Source: Torreya grandis
Taxonomy: Eukaryota > Streptophyta > Pinopsida > Cupressales > Taxaceae
DNA: 64,000 nucleotides
Direction of reading: 5' to 3'
Assembly (NCBI GenBank): GCA_037957365.1
Contig: JARHVA010003184.1
Location: forward strand, 332,501 to 396,500
Of the stretch, positions 47,646-59,681 are shown piece by piece. Numbering within the stretch: position 1 is the stretch's first letter; every line of letters begins with the position of its first letter. Position numbers and translations under genes: made by a program. Below the pieces are notes generated by a model. That model was not told the origin of the DNA. It did no database searches and worked only from the letters and a program-made list of their open reading frames with translations.

Positions 47646-47755
47646 TCTTAAAAAATAATAGTCACATTTAAAAATAAATAAATGCAGTGACATAGTTGTG
47701 TCACATAGGTAGAATGTGCCCAGTTGGAGATCTTTTGGACCTAAGAAGGCAAAGG

Positions 47756-47763
47756 TATAAATA
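47756..47763 (+). promoter_or_regulatory. TATA box upstream of the LTR-borne frame (3' LTR)
   Basis: TATAAATA is identical to the 5' LTR site and 238 bases before the ATG at 47994. Confidence 0.5.
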
Positions 47764-47993
47764 TAAGATCCAAAGAAAATCTAAGGCATGAAGCTCAAAT
47801 AGTTTGAATTTTCTACAACCATTAAAGCTTTGTACAAGCTTGCTTGAACCTTAGAAGCATATAAAAGACCTAATTTGACCTTATTTTCATTGTAATTGAG
47901 CCAAAAAGAATTGAATCATCATTTGTCCTTAGATAATTTGATCAAGAACTGAATTACAATCTACTAGTGAGAAATTTGACAAAATTCACATCA

Positions 47994-50900
47994 ATGGCAT
48001 CTTAAAAATGTGTTTCAAAGGAAGACATCAAGCTATATTTGACTGTATATGTGGAAGGTACAGTTTTTAGGGACACAAAATTTATTGCCAATGATTTAAA
48101 CACTAGAGACAACAACTAGTTGAATTTGTTTTGGACCATTGAGAATAATTCAACCATTACCTAGGAAGAGGAGAAAAACCTATCAACAAAGAGATTGTAT
48201 GATGATATAGTAGCGATCCAAATGGTGGGCCTTCATTATGTAGCTGCAAAAGCTGAGGTACTTCACTGCATTAACATTCTTGATCCTATTTTCAAATAAA
48301 CTAAAATAGATAAGGGCATGATATTTAATGAACACACTCATATAAATGTGGCCTATATTTCTACTGTGGCATTTGATTCATATTATAAGTTGCCTACACC
48401 CCAAATCAACCTAGCCTCAATCAATAATAGGGCCAAGGAGAAAAATTTGATGACCATCATAGACATGTGGTTAGATTTTGGAAACCAAGTCTTTTCAGAC
48501 TTTGATAAGAAAATCCCTATCAGTCAGTTTAGACTAGGGGTTAGAATGATTATGACAATGTTGAATAGATTACGTGGAAATGCCACCATGGCCTATGTTG
48601 ATCTAGTATGGGTGCCAATTGTCTATTTCATGGTTGAAAATCAAATTAATCCCCTTTTGGGTGAGATAATTAGCATCTCTTTGAGTAGGCATATTTTTTC
48701 AATTAGGAAGAAGACTCAATTCTACATGATGTCATATCTCTTAGATGCTCTCTGTGCAAAAACAAAGATCCTAAACCATAAGGAATGGTCACTTAATGAA
48801 ACCTAGACTATTTTATAATATAATTTAAAGTTGCATATCTTTAAGTATAGGGACCACATTTAATTCATTTATGACTATGTTTACCCAGTCATAAGTGAGG
48901 CTATAATGGGGATCCTAATGATGAGAGCTATCCCTCTTATCAATTAATTTATTGCATCTATGGGGGACATATGGCTATATCCAGACTGCACCATCATAAA
49001 TATTGAGGGAACTTAGAATTCTCCTCTCAAGCTAATTATTCATGTCCCTGATAAGCTAACAGAGTAAGAGGTAGCATACCAGTGTTTTCATGGCATTGAT
49101 GGTCTCTACAGGACCAAAAAAAAGTGACTCCACAACTTCCCAATGACCATTGGGAAGACCATATTAAAATAATGGGAAAATATTGAAGCAACATTCAGGC
49201 ATAGAACATCCTTCAACCTAAAAATATATGAGCTCAAGCAATGAGACCATTGTCTAAGGGTCAAAGAGCATTTAAATATCAAAGGAATTTTGAATATACC
49301 TTATGATCATCAACCTAGTGCTTTTGATATTGTTTACAACAAAGCATATTCATACTCTAAGGTCACTATAAGGTTAAAGGAATATAACCTTAAACCTGAA
49401 TCTAGACTAGAAAGGAATCAAAAAGGAGATGATAGATGGAAATTAGGGCCTAGATAGTATCATTTACTAATTAGTGCACCTATTAGACCTCAACCCTCTC
49501 AATCACAAGGAGAAAACATGCCTAAAGTATAGATTGAGCATAGGCCTAAGCAGAAAAGGCTAGGTTAGGTTGCTTAAAGTTCATCAGTTCCTAAACCTTT
49601 AGCTCAGGTAGAGGAACAAGGATCAACTTTGGAATAGATTCACATGGTAGTCCTGGACCCCAATGAGTCTATTTAGGATGCACTTAAAATGATATCTAGT
49701 GTTTATGAGTTAGATGATGAAGAAGCCCAGGTTGAGGAAACTAAGGATGATAAGGGGAAGTACTTAGACTTAGTTCCTATGGACAGACCAAAGAGGAAGG
49801 TTGAGTTGGCCATTGTTACCAAAACTAAGAAACCCAAAGTGACTTTCACTCCTCCTTTGGGTCAAGTCAATCTATTTAGTGAATAAAACTTCATTTATGG
49901 TCTAGCTATTCCAAAGTGATTCATTTATGGACACCAGATTATAAAGAGTGCCTACTATGAATCATCTTTAGATGATGGTTAAGACTACAAACATCCCTTT
50001 AGAGTAAGAAATGAAGCCATTGATTATGTATTTACATGAGGAAGATGAGATAATATTGGTTGCTCCAAGTCAATCAAGTGGGTCACAAATTGAGACCTCT
50101 ATCCCACAGGTGACTCAATCCTCAGTTGGAGTCAAGTTTGACCCAAAGACTATTGTCTTGATGAGAGTAACATATAAAAATATCATGATAGGTGGTGAAG
50201 AAATAACATACCAAAAGGTAGAAGCTTTGGCTATTTTGACTCAAGTAAGGAGACAAAGTCCTAGAGAAGATCATATCTTTGAAGAGGATCCCTTGGAGTT
50301 AGCCCATGATCAATTAGATCAGTTACAAACTACCATCAAGGGCTTACAAAAGCAAAAGAACTTGGAAGAATAGGCTATCTTGTCAATTTTAGAGGCTATG
50401 ATCAAGATGTTTGAAACCACTTTATATGATATGTTCAATTCTTTGACACCCAATAAGGTCTAGACAAGGTGTGGTGAGCTAGTAGGGCATTGTGGCCATG
50501 AACCTAGTTCACCAATGGTAGAATTCAAGAAATAAAGTAAAGTATTTTATCAATATCTTGATACAGGATCAAATTCCTAGTTCAAAACAATCAGCTCAGC
50601 TCATCTAAATATGGCCATGGGATTATTGGTAGATAAGATGAAGAGTTTGAGAAGATGGTCTAAAATCCTAGAAGGTCTTTCTAAAGATGGTAAGTAGTTG
50701 AAAAGTAGGATGAAATGTATATTGGTTAGCATGATCACCAACCCAACTACACTCAGCCCTATGGGTCTAATCATTGATGAGGAATTCAAGCTCATAGCTA
50801 CCCAGGTCAAGTAAGAAGTAAGAAACCAAAGCCAAGGAAAGACTGGGGTAGACAATAGTAGGATCATAGACTTAATTCTAATTATAGAAGAAAAGATTAG

Positions 50901-51000
50901 TGAAGCTAGGAGTATCAAAGAAGCACTAGACAAAGATGATAAAGACTTTAGAGACCTAGTAGATCAAGAAGATGAGCTCCCCATGTAACCTATCATCAAC
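47994..51000 (+). pseudogene. LTR-borne reading frame, 3' copy
   Basis: Homologous to 35316-38310, with the same start, the same 324-base spacing to the long open piece (48318-48806) and the same shift after the first part. A 120-codon open piece (50011-50373) covers the start of the C-terminal coiled-coil part (DQLDQLQTTIKGLQKQKN). Stops fall at sites different from those of the 5' copy: codon 47 or so is TAG here but TGG in the other copy, and a TGG here is TAG there. About three quarters of residues match over 48318-48780. Confidence 0.6.
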
Positions 51001-51317
51001 CTAAAACTAATTGATGATCAGCATGAAAAGGCAATGAAAATCCTATAGCAGAAATATGGAACTATAGCAATAAAAGGATCTCAAATTTAAAATTATTGAT
51101 TAAAGCATATTATTTTTACAACTAGAAACATGTATAACATTTTTAAAAGAGAATATTCTTTTGTAAAGGCATGTGCAACTTGTAAAGCACATTGCTTATA
51201 ATTCAATCCATTAATAAGTGTCTAGAGTATTCTAGAAAGTTGTATAAGGGATAGTTTTCCTTAACACTTGTATAATTGTAACTTGACATGACTGACTAAC
51301 ATACCTACTTATTTTTC

Positions 51318-51346
51318 TATAAAAGGGGTATTATCAATTATAAAAG
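51318..51346 (+). promoter_or_regulatory. Twin TATA boxes near the 3' LTR end
   Basis: TATAAAAGGGG (51318) and TATAAAAGG (51339) are better preserved than in the 5' LTR. AATAAA follows at 51391-51396, a possible polyadenylation signal for element RNA. Confidence 0.5.
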
Positions 51347-52162
51347 GAGGGAATTTTTGAGCTAAAAATTGCGTAAACTTTTGAGTAATTAATAAAAGCA
51401 AGAAATTATGCAAACTTTATCCATCATTTACTTGTGTATTTGTTAATACAACTTTTCTCTCTAAAATATTTGTTTGAATGTCTAGACTTAAATGGTTTTT
51501 ATGAATTATAGATGTGCTAATATGAATGTGAAGTTGTTAACCTATGCCAAAGGTAGGTTAATTAAAATATTTTAGATTCAATTCATTTTATTTGCTTTTC
51601 TTATAGATGTGTCAATGATATTTATTTGTAGAAGTAAATATTCAAATTGAATCTAGTTTCCTATTTGCATTATTTTATCTTTCCTTAGATGTTTTCCTAA
51701 TAAATGGTAGGATCTATGCCTATGCAATTTCATGTTGTATATTGGTTTAACACATGTCTTGATGAAATCAGAACTTTGTCATAATGTCTAGGTTAAAAAT
51801 TAGAACACTTTATTCTACCCAACCCTTAATTTTGCTCCTTTTTTATCAACTCACTTTAGTTTAACTTTCATTTTGAATATTCATGCTAGATTAACTTTAG
51901 ACTTAGGTTTTGATCATCATTCACCATTATTAGTTCAAAATACTTTTATATTTTTAAGATAATTAATAGGCCACAGTTGATTCCAACAACCATGAATAAA
52001 AATTTTGTGAAATAATCATTTGCTTTGTTGTTATTCCACTAAAGATAACATGATTATCACAACAAGAAACTCATGCAATGGATTCTTTGAATCCAAAAAT
52101 GAAAAGTGTTTATTAAACACTAGGTAAACCCCTGCGATACACTTTTAAGCATCAATAGTTTG

Positions 52163-52965
52163 GTTTGGACTAAATCAATAATTGGTTTATCATAATGGGG
52201 ACAAATAAAACACATAAACAAAATAATCTAATCTAGTTAAATAGGTGTGTGAAAAAGGGGTGGCCCATTAATAGTAACATGAAAAGTATGTGGTCCATAA
52301 TATTAGGGAATGTTATTTTCATGGCACCATAACTTTATTATAGTCAAAGTCTCTTATGTTGTTATTTATTAGATTATTTAAGGGAGTCATCTATATACCT
52401 TTTATTATGTTGAGTCCTAATTATGTGAAAAAGGGGAGTCATTGAAAGCCTAGCTATTGGTGGGATGAAACCACCTCACATCATGGTACTAAAAAAACAA
52501 TAATGACTTAGCCATTAATAATGTCCTATCTAAAGAATTTATATAGCCCATTGGAAAAGGAGCTTTATCCTAGTGCTCGGTTGTACAATATGTATACACT
52601 ATTTATAAATTATATAGGACTTGAGTCTTGTACACTTGGAAAATACATATCATGGATGTATCTTTAGCTTATAGACCTTCCCACTACCAAAAAGTTTGCA
52701 TACATTATCTCTTAAGCCTATTACTTATCTCTTAGTCTGTATAATGTTATTATTATGAATCAAATGTTCTATCATACCCATAATGCTATAAACTTTCTTA
52801 TCTTATGTCTCTACAAGTTTTGGACCTATGTATGTTTTCCATCTTTCTTAACACTTGCATCATAGTCAGATGCCTACATTGATGATAGTGTCATATTCCA
52901 AAATATGTGTTGAGTGCCCTAAAGTCATCCAATTTATTAATGAAATGTATTCCTATGGTCAACCT
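52163..52965. other. Spacer between element D and the copia LTR
   Basis: These 800 bases continue the DNA interrupted by D. A purine run (AAAAAGGGGAG near 52431) is the only notable word. No gene or repeat recognised. Confidence 0.4.
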
Positions 52966-54983
52966 TGTTAGAGGTACAATCATTGAGTGGGGGGTGAATT
53001 AGTGATGCAAGATAATCCAATTCAATTCCTAAATCTTAACCATTCAACACATACTATCATGATGCATACAAGTTAACCAATGTAATGAATAAGGAAGATA
53101 TAGTAAGATCAAGAAAATAACACATGATATATGTGGGAAACCCTCTTGGGGAATAAAACCAACTAAACCCTCCAAGATGGACTATAGTCCTATAATAACA
53201 AGATCCAAATTTATATTAGCACTAACTGATCAAGGAACACCCATCCCTAAGTTCAATGAGACTCCCATCCCACAAGGAGGAACCAACCCCCTAGGCAACC
53301 AAGCACCAACCTAGATACCTTGAATAGATCATATTAAACACCTGTTGCTGATATTCAACTGATGATGACCACCTTTGTCTACATTCCTCACCTTCAATCT
53401 CTCTCAAGCTGCCTCTAGGACTAAATTTCTCAAACTACCTCTTCTAGGATCATTAGGTCCAATGACCTATGTGTCCTCTTATATCAACTTGATAAAATAA
53501 ACATGAATTATCCTTAATGACTTGTACTTATACCAATCTCTTCCTTTAATCCATATTGGTCAGCCAAGATGATTTACATATTTAAACCACACTTAACATA
53601 ATTCCATACACACATTACATGTGATAACCACACTCTTCATATGTCAGTAATTACCTTATAAGACCCAAACCACCATTAGGTCTTGGTGAGACCTAAACTA
53701 ATTAAGCCTTCATACTCACACGTTACATGTGAGACTACTTGGACCACCTTCATCCTTTAAAAATGATTTGAACACATAAAAAATGTCTATAATATCCCCT
53801 TTATCACTCTAATATGATTTCATGCCACCTATAACACCAACTCAACACTTAAACCTGCCAATTAGGTCTCCTCGCTCTTTAGGCCTTCAAACATAGAAAA
53901 CACAGTCTAAAAATTCTAAAGCTAGAACTCAAATATTTCACATATGCATATAATTAGATCACATGGGTGAAACATTAAATACCTATTATAAACCTCCATT
54001 TTATTTAAACACTTAAACATAGGCTCTAAGCACTTAATTCAACTCTCTAAAAATGACCACTCAGACTAGTCATATATAGTCAAAATATAGTCAAGCTATT
54101 TTGACTCTTCATATCTGATCAAGAATATATTATAAAATCCAATTCATTATTATAATCCTTTGATAATAATACAACATATTCATACTCATTTATTTCTTCA
54201 ATTCTACTCAGAACTCTTCCAAATCACTTATGTAAAGTGCTCACTTAAACTGCCAGTGCATTCAACAAACATAGTCAACTTATAAGCAATTATTCACCCT
54301 AAATATGGATTGGTCAAACCTCAAAAATTAACATAGATAGTCCTAATTTATTATATAACACTCTAAAAAAAAAATTTCATCTTGAAACATAAAAATACTA
54401 TCAATAACAACTCAGATATCCTTCTTTGGTCACTTACAAAACATGGTCAAACACACAGTCAACTTTGGATCTCAATATATACAACTATACAAACATTTAA
54501 ATATTCTAATCAACTTTGATGGGTTAATCTTGAATTCATTTAAAAAAATTCATTTTATTACATCAAAAAATTCCTCTTATATCAAAATATATTATCAAAA
54601 TACTACAGACTAGTTTTTCCCTTTGTTAATTCAAATGCCAACGATCACTATGTAATGCAATCATTGTAGACATGTCTCTACATCTCATGATCCCTGAAAG
54701 CTAGATCAAATGTGATCCATTTATATCCTTAATATTATACTATTATTTAACTCTTTAATTCTCACCATTGATCATTTATCTATGCTTTTATGATTAAGAC
54801 ACTTGGCACCCTCACATGCCTTCTATACATTGACTATTTGACTCAAATTGTACCATCAATCTCCATCTGCATGGACACCCACGTGCCATTGATATTATAT
54901 AGAACCATAAATATTAAGACACATGTCACTAATTCATGTAATATCAATATCCTTTGACATATTTACTTCACACATGTTGTTAA

Positions 54984-55523
54984 TAATCCGAGCAATATTT
55001 TAGGTGACAAATTAAGTGATGATTCTATCCCAATTGGTGGCAGAACTTATGGGAGCCATAAATTTTGCACCATAGCTCTGTTTGACTCCCCATTTAAACA
55101 ATTAGAAACATAAGAATGATTATAACACTATGAGATGGTACCAATAGTTGATTGGTGGGTTTAAAAACTCTAAAACCAAATGGAAGTGCCCTAAATTTTT
55201 ATTTTAGTTGTGCAGTCTAAAAATAGTAAGTTTTTAAAAATAGTAATTCCTCAAATTCTGTATTATTGTAAATCATGGAAATTAAACCAATTAATCTCCC
55301 TCAATATTAGCGACCTTCCACATCCTCATCCTACCTTAAAAATGTGTATAAATGAATATTTAACCCAAAATGGAAATCAGACATCTCTTCTCAGAGATAG
55401 GCATATGTTTGGGTCTACAAATTTGAACAATAAAACATTTCTTCTCAAAGATAGAATTATTAAAATTGTGTTGTTCTTATTTCTTGAATTATCTCTCAAT
55501 CAAATATTTTGATTTTTGGATCA
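54984..55523 (+). mobile_element. Array F LTR 1
   Basis: 540 bp, starting TAATCC (TG changed to TA) and ending GGATCA. It shares CAATATTTTAGGTGACAA, TTTTGCACCATAGCT and ACATCTCTTCTCA with LTRs 2 and 3. An open frame at 55210-55512 lies inside the LTR and is not a gene. Confidence 0.85.
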
Positions 55524-55524
55524 G

Positions 55525-55537
55525 TGGTATTAGATCA
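55525..55537 (+). other. Primer-binding site of array F unit 1
   Basis: TGGTATTAGATCA follows the LTR end after one base. The second unit has TGGTATTAGAGCA (57864-57876), closer to the initiator tRNA-Met complement. Confidence 0.8.
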
Positions 55538-55639
55538 ATTTTTTGTGAGAGTGTATGATCCTAAAGATGAGGTCAGGGTACAAGAAGCTTGGGTGGAAAA
55601 CAATTGAGCTTCCAAACTATCCACCTATTCACTCCAAAT

Positions 55640-56570
55640 AACCTCAAATGGTAGAAAACATCAAGACATCCAATCCTTTCAAGGAAATGGTGAATGAAGA
55701 CCTCCAATAGTATCAAGCACAGATGCTATAATAATTCTCCCAAATTCTCCAACAAATCTCGATAGAAAATTATGGCTCTTCATCTACACCCTCACATCCT
55801 TTTTGTGCCCCAACACCCTTCAAGGTTCAGGGGAATTTTTATATCCCTACATTTGAAGATAAAATCCATGCTGATGCAATAGAAAATTAGTTGGATCAAT
55901 TATCTTCTTATTTTTTTAAATAAATTCATTGATAAAGAGAAGATCACTTTTACTCTTTTAAAAGCATCATTGCCTGTCAAAAATTGGTGGGAAGTGTACA
56001 AAAAGAGATTCAGTATGGATGATATTGGCCTTGAGGTCAAACCTACCTGGGATAATTTCATAGAAGCTGTAAAGAAATAATACTACCCTATTAGAGCATA
56101 TGATGATCTGTATATAGAGTGGCAACAACTTCATCAAGGTAAGGAATAGTATGTTCAAGATTACATTGACATTTTTCATTCTCTATCTATGAGATTGGGA
56201 ATCCAAGAATGTGAGAAACACAAGGTTCTCAAATATCATGGTAGAATACAATGGTATATATGGGGGGAAATGGAACTCTTCAATCTAGAAACCCTAGGTG
56301 AGGTCTATAAGTTCACGATGAAGATTGAGTAGAAGCATGGAAGAATGAATACAAAGAGTCAGCTTAAAAAATGGAAAAGTGACAAAGAAGGTCAAACATG
56401 AGGCCAAATTTGGAAGCAAAAGGAAGGGAAGATTTGGAAATGGTGTGATTACCATAAATCTAGAATGCACTCTAAATAATAATGTCAAGCCATCAAGTCC
56501 CTACTTTCTAAGTCACAATCTTCAACATCTACTACTCTACCTCATACACACCCTACAGTCGAAAACGATG
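55640..56570 (+). pseudogene. Array F unit 1 gag
   Basis: Readable pieces are ENWLDQLSSYFF (stop replaced), INKFIDKEKITFTLLKASLP, WWEVYKKRFSMDDIG, WDNFIEAVKK-YYPIRAYDD, QDYIDIFHSLSMRLG and a zinc knuckle WCDYHKSRMHSK-C. This is a complete Ty3/gypsy gag outline broken by TAG/TAA codons and small slips. Confidence 0.75.
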
Positions 56571-56579
56571 AAGAAGAGA

Positions 56580-56935
56580 TTATAGATGTTGAGCCTGATG
56601 CCATCATTACTTCATCATGGACCCATGAGGAGGCTAGATGACAAAAAAAGGTTGTTTCACTCTAAGTTATGGGTGAAAGGTAAGCCTCTACATTTCATTC
56701 TTGATAATGGGAGCCAAAAGAATTTAATCTCTGTTAATTTTGTGAAAAGCCTAAATTTTTCAATGAAGCCTCACCCAAAGCCATACAGTACTGGATGGTT
56801 GAGTCTAGGGAGAAACCTCTGTGTCACCCACCAATGTCTTCTCTCATATGTAATTAAATCTTTCCAAGATGAGGTCTTATGTGATGTGGTCAATTTGGAT
56901 GTTTGTGATGTACTCTTTGGTTAACCATTCATGTA
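56580..56935 (+). pseudogene. Array F unit 1 protease
   Basis: A 112-codon open piece has LHFILDNGSQKNLIS (triad Asp-Asn-Gly at 56703-56711, Ser changed to Asn), then SMKPHPKPY, GWLSLGRNL and DEVLCDVVNLDVCDVLFG. This is the chromovirus-type protease and its linker to RT. The RT that should follow is absent. Confidence 0.75.
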
Positions 56936-57144
56936 TGATTGACATGGCATCTATGAATCAAGAACTCAAAGTATTACCCTCACTCTTGGAACATGGCACT
57001 ACAGGGTACCAGAGGTACCACCTTCTACATTTGTCTCCCTAATTAGTGCCAGTAAATTCGTTCTCATGGTGGTCAAGCCACAGGAATCTAAAAGGGTTGA
57101 TGTTGCAGCCCTAACTACATAAACAACACAAAATAAGATGAAGT

Positions 57145-57230
57145 TCACGGCCTTCCATCCATATACTGATGGTCAGATAGAAATGGTGAATAATCAGGGC
57201 CTTCACAGCTCCACAAAGCATAGCTCCATA
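57145..57230 (+). pseudogene. Array F unit 1 integrase remnant
   Basis: FHPYTDGQIEMVNN is the segment around the third catalytic residue region of Ty3/gypsy integrase. It lies about 200 bases after the protease linker, so about 2.5-3 kb of pol is deleted between them. A polypurine tract (AAGGAGGGAGGAA) at 57328-57340 ends the unit. Confidence 0.7.
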
Positions 57231-57340
57231 AAACACAGTCCATTTTAAGTATGCATCAGGAATCAAATAAAAATACAACTACCACACTTGATGACAAATA
57301 TTGATGAAATGGGGACCATTGTTTCTCAAGGAGGGAGGAA

Positions 57341-57862
57341 TGATATAAGTAATATTTTAGGTGACAATTCAGGCGATGGTTCTACCTCAATTGGTGGTAA
57401 AACTTCTAGGAGCCATAACTTTTGCACCATAGCTCTGTTTGACTCCCCATTTGAACCATTGGAAAGCTAAAAATGAGGGGAACACCGTGAGATGGACCAA
57501 GCTCTATTTGGTGGGTTTTTACCCTTGAAAAGTAAATGTAAGTGCCCCAAATTTTAATTTTAGTAGTGCAGTATAAAAATAGTAATTCTTCAAATTTTAT
57601 ATTGTTGTAAATCATGGAAGTCAAACCACTTAATCTTCCTCGAGATTGGTGACCTTTAACATCCTCCTCCTACCTTAAAAATGTGTATAAATGAATATGT
57701 AACCTAAAATATAAATTAGACATCTCTTCTCAGAGATAGGCATATGTTTGGGTTTGAAAATTTGATCAATAAAACATTTCTTCTCACAGATAGCATTATT
57801 ACAATTGTGTTGTTCCTATTTATTGAATTATATTTCAAATAAAGCTTTTAATTTTTGGATCA
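57341..57862 (+). mobile_element. Array F LTR 2 (shared)
   Basis: 522 bp, TGATATAAG...GGATCA. It acts as 3' LTR of unit 1 (purine tract on its left) and 5' LTR of unit 2 (primer site on its right). Confidence 0.85.
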
Positions 57863-57899
57863 ATGGTATTAGAGCAGTTTGTCTTGAGAGTGTATGACC

Positions 57900-58960
57900 C
57901 CAAAAATGAGGTCAGGCTACAAAAAGCTTGGGTAGAAAATAACAAAGCTTCCAAACTATCCACCTATTCACTCCAAATGACCTCAAATGGTGGAAAAAAT
58001 TGAGACATCCGATCTTTTCAAGAAAATAGTGAATGAATCCCTCCAACAGCAGCAAGCACATATGCTACAATAATTCACCCAAATTCTCCAACAAAGCTTG
58101 ATAGGAAATTATGGCTCCTCATCTACACCCCCACATCCTTTCAGTGCCCCAACACCCTTCAAGCTTTAGGTGAATTTTGATATCTCTACATTTTAAGGTA
58201 AAATCAATGTTGATGCAGTAGAAAATTGATTGGATCAATTATCTTCTTATTTTTTTGTAAATAAATTCATTGATAAAGAGGTCACTTTTGCTCTTTTGAA
58301 AGCATCATTGCCTATCAAAATTGGTTGGAAGTGTACAAGAAGAGATTCAATACAGATGATATTGTTCTTGAGGTGAAACCTACATGGGATGATTTCATAG
58401 AAGCTGTAAAGGAAGAATACTACCCTATTGGAGCATATGATGATCTATATATAGAGTGGCAACAACTTCACCAAGGTAAGGAATAGTCTGTTCAAGATTA
58501 CATTAACATTTTTCATTCTCTATTTGTGATATTAGGCATCTAGGAAAGTGAGAAACACAAGGTTATCAAATATCATGGTGGACTACAATGGTATATACAG
58601 GGGGAGATGGAACTCTTCAATCTGGAAACCCTTAGTGAGGCATATAAGTTCATAGTGAATATTGAGTACAAGCATGGAAGAATGAATACAAATAATTAGC
58701 CTACAAAATGAAAAAGTGACAAAGAAGGTCAAACATGAGGCCAAAATTGGAATCAAAAGGAAAGAAAGACTGGAAAATGGTGTGATTACCATAAATCTGG
58801 AATGCACTCCAAATAAGAATGTCGAACCATCAAGTCCCTAATTTCTGAGTCAAAATCCTCAACATCTATTGTTATACCTCATACACACCTTGTAGTTGAA
58901 GAGGATGAAGAAGAGATTATAGATAATAATCATGATGCCATCATTGTTTCATCATGAACC
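57900..58960 (+). pseudogene. Array F unit 2 gag
   Basis: Same order of pieces as unit 1 (WDDFIEAVKEEYYPIGAYDD, QQLHQGKE, zinc-knuckle region near 58780-58830), with its own set of stops. The two copies differ at roughly one base in ten by eye. Confidence 0.7.
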
Positions 58961-58979
58961 CATGAGGAGAGGCTAGACA

Positions 58980-59285
58980 GTAAGGAAAGGTTGTTTCACT
59001 CTAGGTTATGGGTGAAAGGTAAGCCTCTGAATTTCTTCTTGATAGTGGGAGATAAAAGAATTTAATATATACTAATGTTGTGAAAAGCCTAAATTTTTCC
59101 ATGAAGCCTCACCCAAAGCCATATAGTATTGGATGGTTGAGTCCAAGGAGAAACCTCTATGACACCCACCAATGTCTTCTCTCATATGTAATAAAACCTT
59201 TCCAAGATGAGGTTTTATGTGATGTGGTCAATATAGATGTTTGTGATGTATTATTTAGTCATCCATTCATGTATAATTGACATGG
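58980..59285 (+). pseudogene. Array F unit 2 protease
   Basis: The triad is Asp-Ser-Gly (59041-59049), so this copy keeps the Ser lost in unit 1, but a TAA follows three codons later. MKPHPKPYSIGWLSPRRNL and DEVLCDVVNIDVCDVLF follow in an open piece (59080-59280). Confidence 0.7.
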
Positions 59286-59499
59286 TATCTATGAATCAAG
59301 AACTCAAAGGATCACCCTCACTCTTGGAACATGGCACTATAGGGTACCAGAGGTACCACCTTCTACATATATCTCCTTGATTAGTGCCAAAAAATTCATT
59401 CTCATGGTCATCAAGCCATCGAAATCCAAAAGGGTAGATTTTATATCCTTGAATACACAAAAAACACAACAATAAAAGAAAATAAATACCAAACTAAAT

Positions 59500-59570
59500 A
59501 ATTTCATAGACTTTTATCCATAGACTGATGGTCAGATAGAAATGGTGAACAATCAGGCCCTGCATAGCTC
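59500..59570 (+). pseudogene. Array F unit 2 integrase remnant
   Basis: DFYP-TDGQIEMVNNQAL carries the same segment and the same deletion junction region as unit 1, so the deletion predates the duplication of the units. Confidence 0.7.
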
Positions 59571-59681
59571 CATAAAACACAGTCCATTTCAAGTATGCAT
59601 CAGGAATCAAATAAAAATACAACTAACACACTTGATAAATCTTGATTTAATGGGTACCATTGCTTCTTAAGGAGGGAATAA

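Larger units (their letters stand above)
33601..52157 (+). mobile_element. Giant-LTR Tat-like Ty3/gypsy element D
   Basis: This 18.6-kb element has LTRs of 5263 and 5866 bp and a perfect GTTTG duplication. LTR ends are TG...CA (left) and TG...TA (right, one C-to-T change). The internal 7.4 kb encodes, in order, gag, protease, an archaeal-type-like extra RNase H, RT, native RNase H and integrase. RT wording (KTTFTTKWGNFSYKRTPFGL) and the added RNase H place it in or near the Tat lineage. Hand counts over two short LTR stretches give about 88-89 percent identity, so insertion is old. All genes have stops. Confidence 0.85.
46292..52157 (+). mobile_element. 3' LTR of element D
   Basis: The LTR is 5866 bp and collinear with 33601-38863: upstream repeats (47028-47645), TATA box (47756-47763), reading frame (47994-51000), twin TATA (51318 and 51339) and terminal block. 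An extra 600 bases at about 51380-51980 are missing from the other LTR and include AATAAA at 51391. The final bases are TA rather than CA. Confidence 0.85.

Noticed and set aside
55210..55512. A 100-codon open frame
   Set aside because: It lies wholly within LTR 1 of array F and is broken in LTRs 2 and 3.
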